This document shows positions 23,289 to 25,999 of a stretch of DNA of 25,999 nt, in pieces. The stretch comes from an uncultured Flavobacteriales bacterium. Lineage in GTDB: Bacteria > Bacteroidota > Bacteroidia > CAIKAF01. The stretch is from the NCBI GenBank assembly GCA_937925455.1, contig CALEWF010000148.1:1-25999 (forward strand). The letters are read 5' to 3'. Within the stretch, counting starts at the first letter, position 1. Each line of letters begins with the position of its first letter. The notes under the pieces are model-generated. The model was not told where the DNA came from and did not search any database. It worked only from the letters and a program-made list of their open reading frames with translations. The translations under genes were made by a program, and so were the position numbers.

Positions 23289-23296
23289 TAATTTTG
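23289..23296 (+). promoter_or_regulatory. Probable -7 box of the PKD-repeat gene
   Basis: TAATTTTG fits TAnnTTTG exactly and lies 45 bases before ATG 23342. No clear TTTG is found at the expected upstream distance. Confidence 0.4.
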
Positions 23297-23341
23297 GAAA
23301 TATGTTTCCTTCTTTTTACATTTAATCAAAAATTGATCTAT

Positions 23342-25999
23342 ATGAAAAAATTTTTACTGCTTGCTATTATTACTGTATTATTGAAATCTAATTTAATAGG
23401 ACAAAATTGCCCAAATGCTGATTTTTCACAGGGAAATTTTAATAATTGGCAAGGATTTACGGGTACGTATGGAAATCCATTTCTAACACCGGGTATTGTA
23501 AATGGTAGGCATACCATCATCACGGCACAAGCTACAGACCCAAATTCATGCGGTGCCATACAAATGATACCACCCGGTGCCAACTTTTCATGTAGGTTAG
23601 GAAACGCTAATACCGGAGCACAAGCTGAAGCAATTCGCTATACATTAACGGTTGACACAACAAACGCTCTTTTTGTGTATCAGTATGCAGTAATAATGGA
23701 AGACCCGGGACATGATCCAAACGAACAACCTACTTTTAACCTAAGAGTACTTAATCAAAATAATCAAGTGATAGATCCCAACTGTGGACAATATTCCGTG
23801 TATGCTGGTCAGCCGGGAAGTAACTTTCAATCTTGTGGAGGAGTTCGTTATCAAAATTGGCGTACGGTAGGTTTGGATCTTTCTCCTTATATGGGTCAAA
23901 ATATTACATTAGAATTTGCAACCCAAGATTGTTCATTAGGTGGACATTATGGTTATGCATATATTTCTGCTTTTTGCCGTCCGCTTATATTGGATGTAAC
24001 GTATTGTACGGGTCATAATTCAGCAATAATTGAAGCTCCACAAGGTTTTGGGTATTACAGTTGGTCAACGGGACAACAAGGATCGAATGTATCAAGTATT
24101 ACTGTAGCTAACCCTCAAATGTTTCAGCAAATTACTGTTACTATGACATCAGTAATTTCAAATCAATGTCAGGTTACGCTCAGTACAAATCTAACACCTA
24201 CAATTCCAACCGCACAATTTACTTATACCCCATCGTGTCCAAATCAGGCTACACCTTTTATTGATCAATCGTTTACCAATAATAACTATGTTGTAAATCA
24301 ATGGCAATGGAATTTTGGTGATGGAAACACATCCAATCTTCAAAATCCACAACACATTTATACAAATCCCGGTAATTATACAGTTGAACTGATTGTAACG
24401 ACACAAAATGGATGTAAAGATACTGTGCAACTTAATATTGATGCATTACCAGCACCTCAGGCATCGTTCACTGCACCCGATGTTTGTTTTGGGGCTCCTG
24501 CAAATTTTACTGATCTATCCACTTCGGGTAATACAGATCCTATTCAATCATGGCAATGGGACTTTGGTGATGGCAGTCCTTTAGATAATCAACAAAATCC
24601 AACTCATACCTATAATACGCCAAATACATACAATGTAACTTTATCAGTATCTAATAGTCAGGGATGTACAGATTCTGAAACGCAACCGGTAATAATTTAC
24701 GATAAACCGATAGCAGATTTCGATTTTACTTCGCAATGCGAAGGAACTGCAATTCCTTTTATTGACCAAAGTACTACCCAGGCACCTACCACCATTACTT
24801 CCTGGCAATGGGATTTTGGTGGCTTGGGAACTAATAACACTCAAAATCCATCGTTTAATTTCACTCAAAGCGGTATTTATGATGTAGAACTAATTGTGGG
24901 GGCAAGTTCTGGTTGTTACGATACCGTTATGCAACAAGTTACTGTTTATGATTACCCAGTCGTTGATTTCACATTAGATAGTGTATGTATAGGAACTCAA
25001 AATAATTTTACCAATTTTTCCACTATTGCAACTCCCTTTAACATAATTGGCTATTACTGGGACTTTGGAGATGGAAATACTTCTACCAATCAAAATACAC
25101 AGCACACGTATGCCAATCCAGGTAATTATACAGTAACATTATCTGCTACAGGCACCGGTAACTGTACAACTACTTCTACAAATTCAATTATTGTTTATGA
25201 TTTACCTCAAACGTCATTTACCACCCAAAATGTTTGTTTGTATAATGCTGCTTCATTCAACAATACAACGCCTCAGCCACAGTATGGATTATTAGAACAA
25301 TTTGAATGGGATTTTGGTGATAATTCCGCTATCAGTAATGACTCAAATGCCACACACCAATATGCTCAACACGGTACCTATCAGGTAGTGCTTACAGCTT
25401 ATACAGCACCGTTGAATTGCAGCGCAACAGCTATCTTACCAATTACCATACACCCCGGACCACAGGCCGCATTTAATTTTGTAAACGATTGTTTGATAGA
25501 TGGTATTCAGTTTACAGACCAATCCACCATTGTTGCAGGAAACATTTCAGGTTATTACTGGAATTTTGGGGATAATACTACCGATAATCAATCATCTTCA
25601 CCACATCATACATACCCATCAGATGGAAATTATACCGTTACCCTCGTGGTGTACTCAGACCAAAACTGTACTGATACCGTACAACATGTTGTCACAGCAT
25701 ATCCGATGCCGGTGGCTAACTTCACATCCACTTCGGTTTGTCATGAATCACCCACTCAATTTACTGATATATCTTCTGTTAATACACCTGATCAAATTAT
25801 CGCATGGAATTGGACTTTTGATAATAACAACTCTTCAATCCAACAAAATCCTATTCACACATATGCTCAATATGGTACAAACAACAACGCTACCTTAATT
25901 GTTACCACCAATCACAACTGCAAAGATACCATTACGTTACCTGTTACGGTACATCCCAATCCGGTGGTTGGATTTAGTGCAAATTTGCTAAGTGGCTGT
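23342..25999 (+). CDS. Large secreted PKD-repeat surface protein, 3' end outside window
   Basis: From ATG 23342 the frame is open for all 886 codons to the right edge, so the gene is longer than seen. A signal peptide (MKKFLLLAIITVLLKSNLIG) is followed by a domain of about 250 residues with four or more cysteines and then seven PKD-type repeats spaced 82-85 residues apart. Their W-x-W-x-F-G-D-G cores are near residues 319, 402, 487, 572, 654, 738 and 821; repeats 3, 5, 6 and 7 carry altered cores. Most repeats also have one cysteine near the start and one near the end (NVCFG...GCTDS), so each may hold its own disulfide. Such proteins in Bacteroidota are large T9SS-secreted adhesins or gliding-associated proteins and usually end in a sorting domain, which would lie beyond the edge here. 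Confidence 0.92.
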   Translation, partial: MKKFLLLAIITVLLKSNLIGQNCPNADFSQGNFNNWQGFTGTYGNPFLTPGIVNGRHTIITAQATDPNSCGAIQMIPPGANFSCRLGNANTGAQAEAIRYTLTVDTTNALFVYQYAVIMEDPGHDPNEQPTFNLRVLNQNNQVIDPNCGQYSVYAGQPGSNFQSCGGVRYQNWRTVGLDLSPYMGQNITLEFATQDCSLGGHYGYAYISAFCRPLILDVTYCTGHNSAIIEAPQGFGYYSWSTGQQGSNVSSITVANPQMFQQITVTMTSVISNQCQVTLSTNLTPTIPTAQFTYTPSCPNQATPFIDQSFTNNNYVVNQWQWNFGDGNTSNLQNPQHIYTNPGNYTVELIVTTQNGCKDTVQLNIDALPAPQASFTAPDVCFGAPANFTDLSTSGNTDPIQSWQWDFGDGSPLDNQQNPTHTYNTPNTYNVTLSVSNSQGCTDSETQPVIIYDKPIADFDFTSQCEGTAIPFIDQSTTQAPTTITSWQWDFGGLGTNNTQNPSFNFTQSGIYDVELIVGASSGCYDTVMQQVTVYDYPVVDFTLDSVCIGTQNNFTNFSTIATPFNIIGYYWDFGDGNTSTNQNTQHTYANPGNYTVTLSATGTGNCTTTSTNSIIVYDLPQTSFTTQNVCLYNAASFNNTTPQPQYGLLEQFEWDFGDNSAISNDSNATHQYAQHGTYQVVLTAYTAPLNCSATAILPITIHPGPQAAFNFVNDCLIDGIQFTDQSTIVAGNISGYYWNFGDNTTDNQSSSPHHTYPSDGNYTVTLVVYSDQNCTDTVQHVVTAYPMPVANFTSTSVCHESPTQFTDISSVNTPDQIIAWNWTFDNNNSSIQQNPIHTYAQYGTNNNATLIVTTNHNCKDTITLPVTVHPNPVVGFSANLLSGC

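Noticed and set aside
23342..25999. CRISPR-like or tandem DNA repeats in the right-hand 2 kb
   Set aside because: The periodicity of about 250 bases comes from diverged PKD domains in one long coding frame; there are no identical short repeats with spacers.

Overview
The window looks like chromosome from a Bacteroidota bacterium, plausibly of the Chitinophagales/Sphingobacteriales side. It is AT-rich and has no visible Shine-Dalgarno sites but A-rich leaders. Several genes carry Bacteroidota-type -7 boxes (TAnnTTTG or TAnnTTCG). Lineage-typical genes are present: the type IX secretion (T9SS) gene porT directly after ubiE, a protein with a T9SS type A sorting domain, a large PKD-repeat surface protein, a DUF5916 protein, and a glycosidase/beta-lactamase fusion.

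Layout. 1-1410: end of a probable polytopic membrane protein, a small dispanin-like membrane protein and the C-terminal half of a transketolase, closely packed on the + strand. 1481-2248: secreted T9SS cargo with a strong terminator. 2306-6587: a core block (ubiE/menG, porT, a COG2509-type flavoprotein, a 63-residue protein) lying between two inverted copies of a GC-rich repeat. 6632-11814: a membrane-anchored GH3-like/beta-lactamase fusion converging on a DUF5916 outer-membrane protein. 11866-13925 (-): thioesterase, beta-barrel protein, rRNA methyltransferase. 14034-15254 (+): thioredoxin, a frameshifted DUF302 gene and an OsmC protein. 15311-17086 (-): atpD-atpC, divergent from ribF and a leucine-rich-repeat lipoprotein-like/secreted protein (17249-18789). 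18815-19088: third copy of the repeat. 19090-21348: DUF4442 protein, then a translationally coupled YdjC-type deacetylase and formyltransferase. 21350-23145 (-): hypothetical protein and L-2-hydroxyglutarate oxidase. 23342 to the window end: a PKD-repeat protein whose frame is still open at the right edge.

How genes work together. Cargo (1481, 23342) and machinery (porT) of T9SS occur in the same window. UbiE/MenG, a hotdog thioesterase that could act on DHNA-CoA, LhgO and the F1 subunits touch the menaquinone-based respiratory chain. Thioredoxin, OsmC and DUF302 suggest a small redox-stress group. The YdjC/formyltransferase pair suggests deacetylation followed by formylation of an amino sugar.

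The most unusual signal is the repeat: three intergenic copies of about 244-274 bp with 16-18 bp terminal inverted repeats and several conserved internal hairpins. One base pair of the main hairpin has changed on both arms in one copy. It does not look protein-coding and I do not recognise it as a named family.
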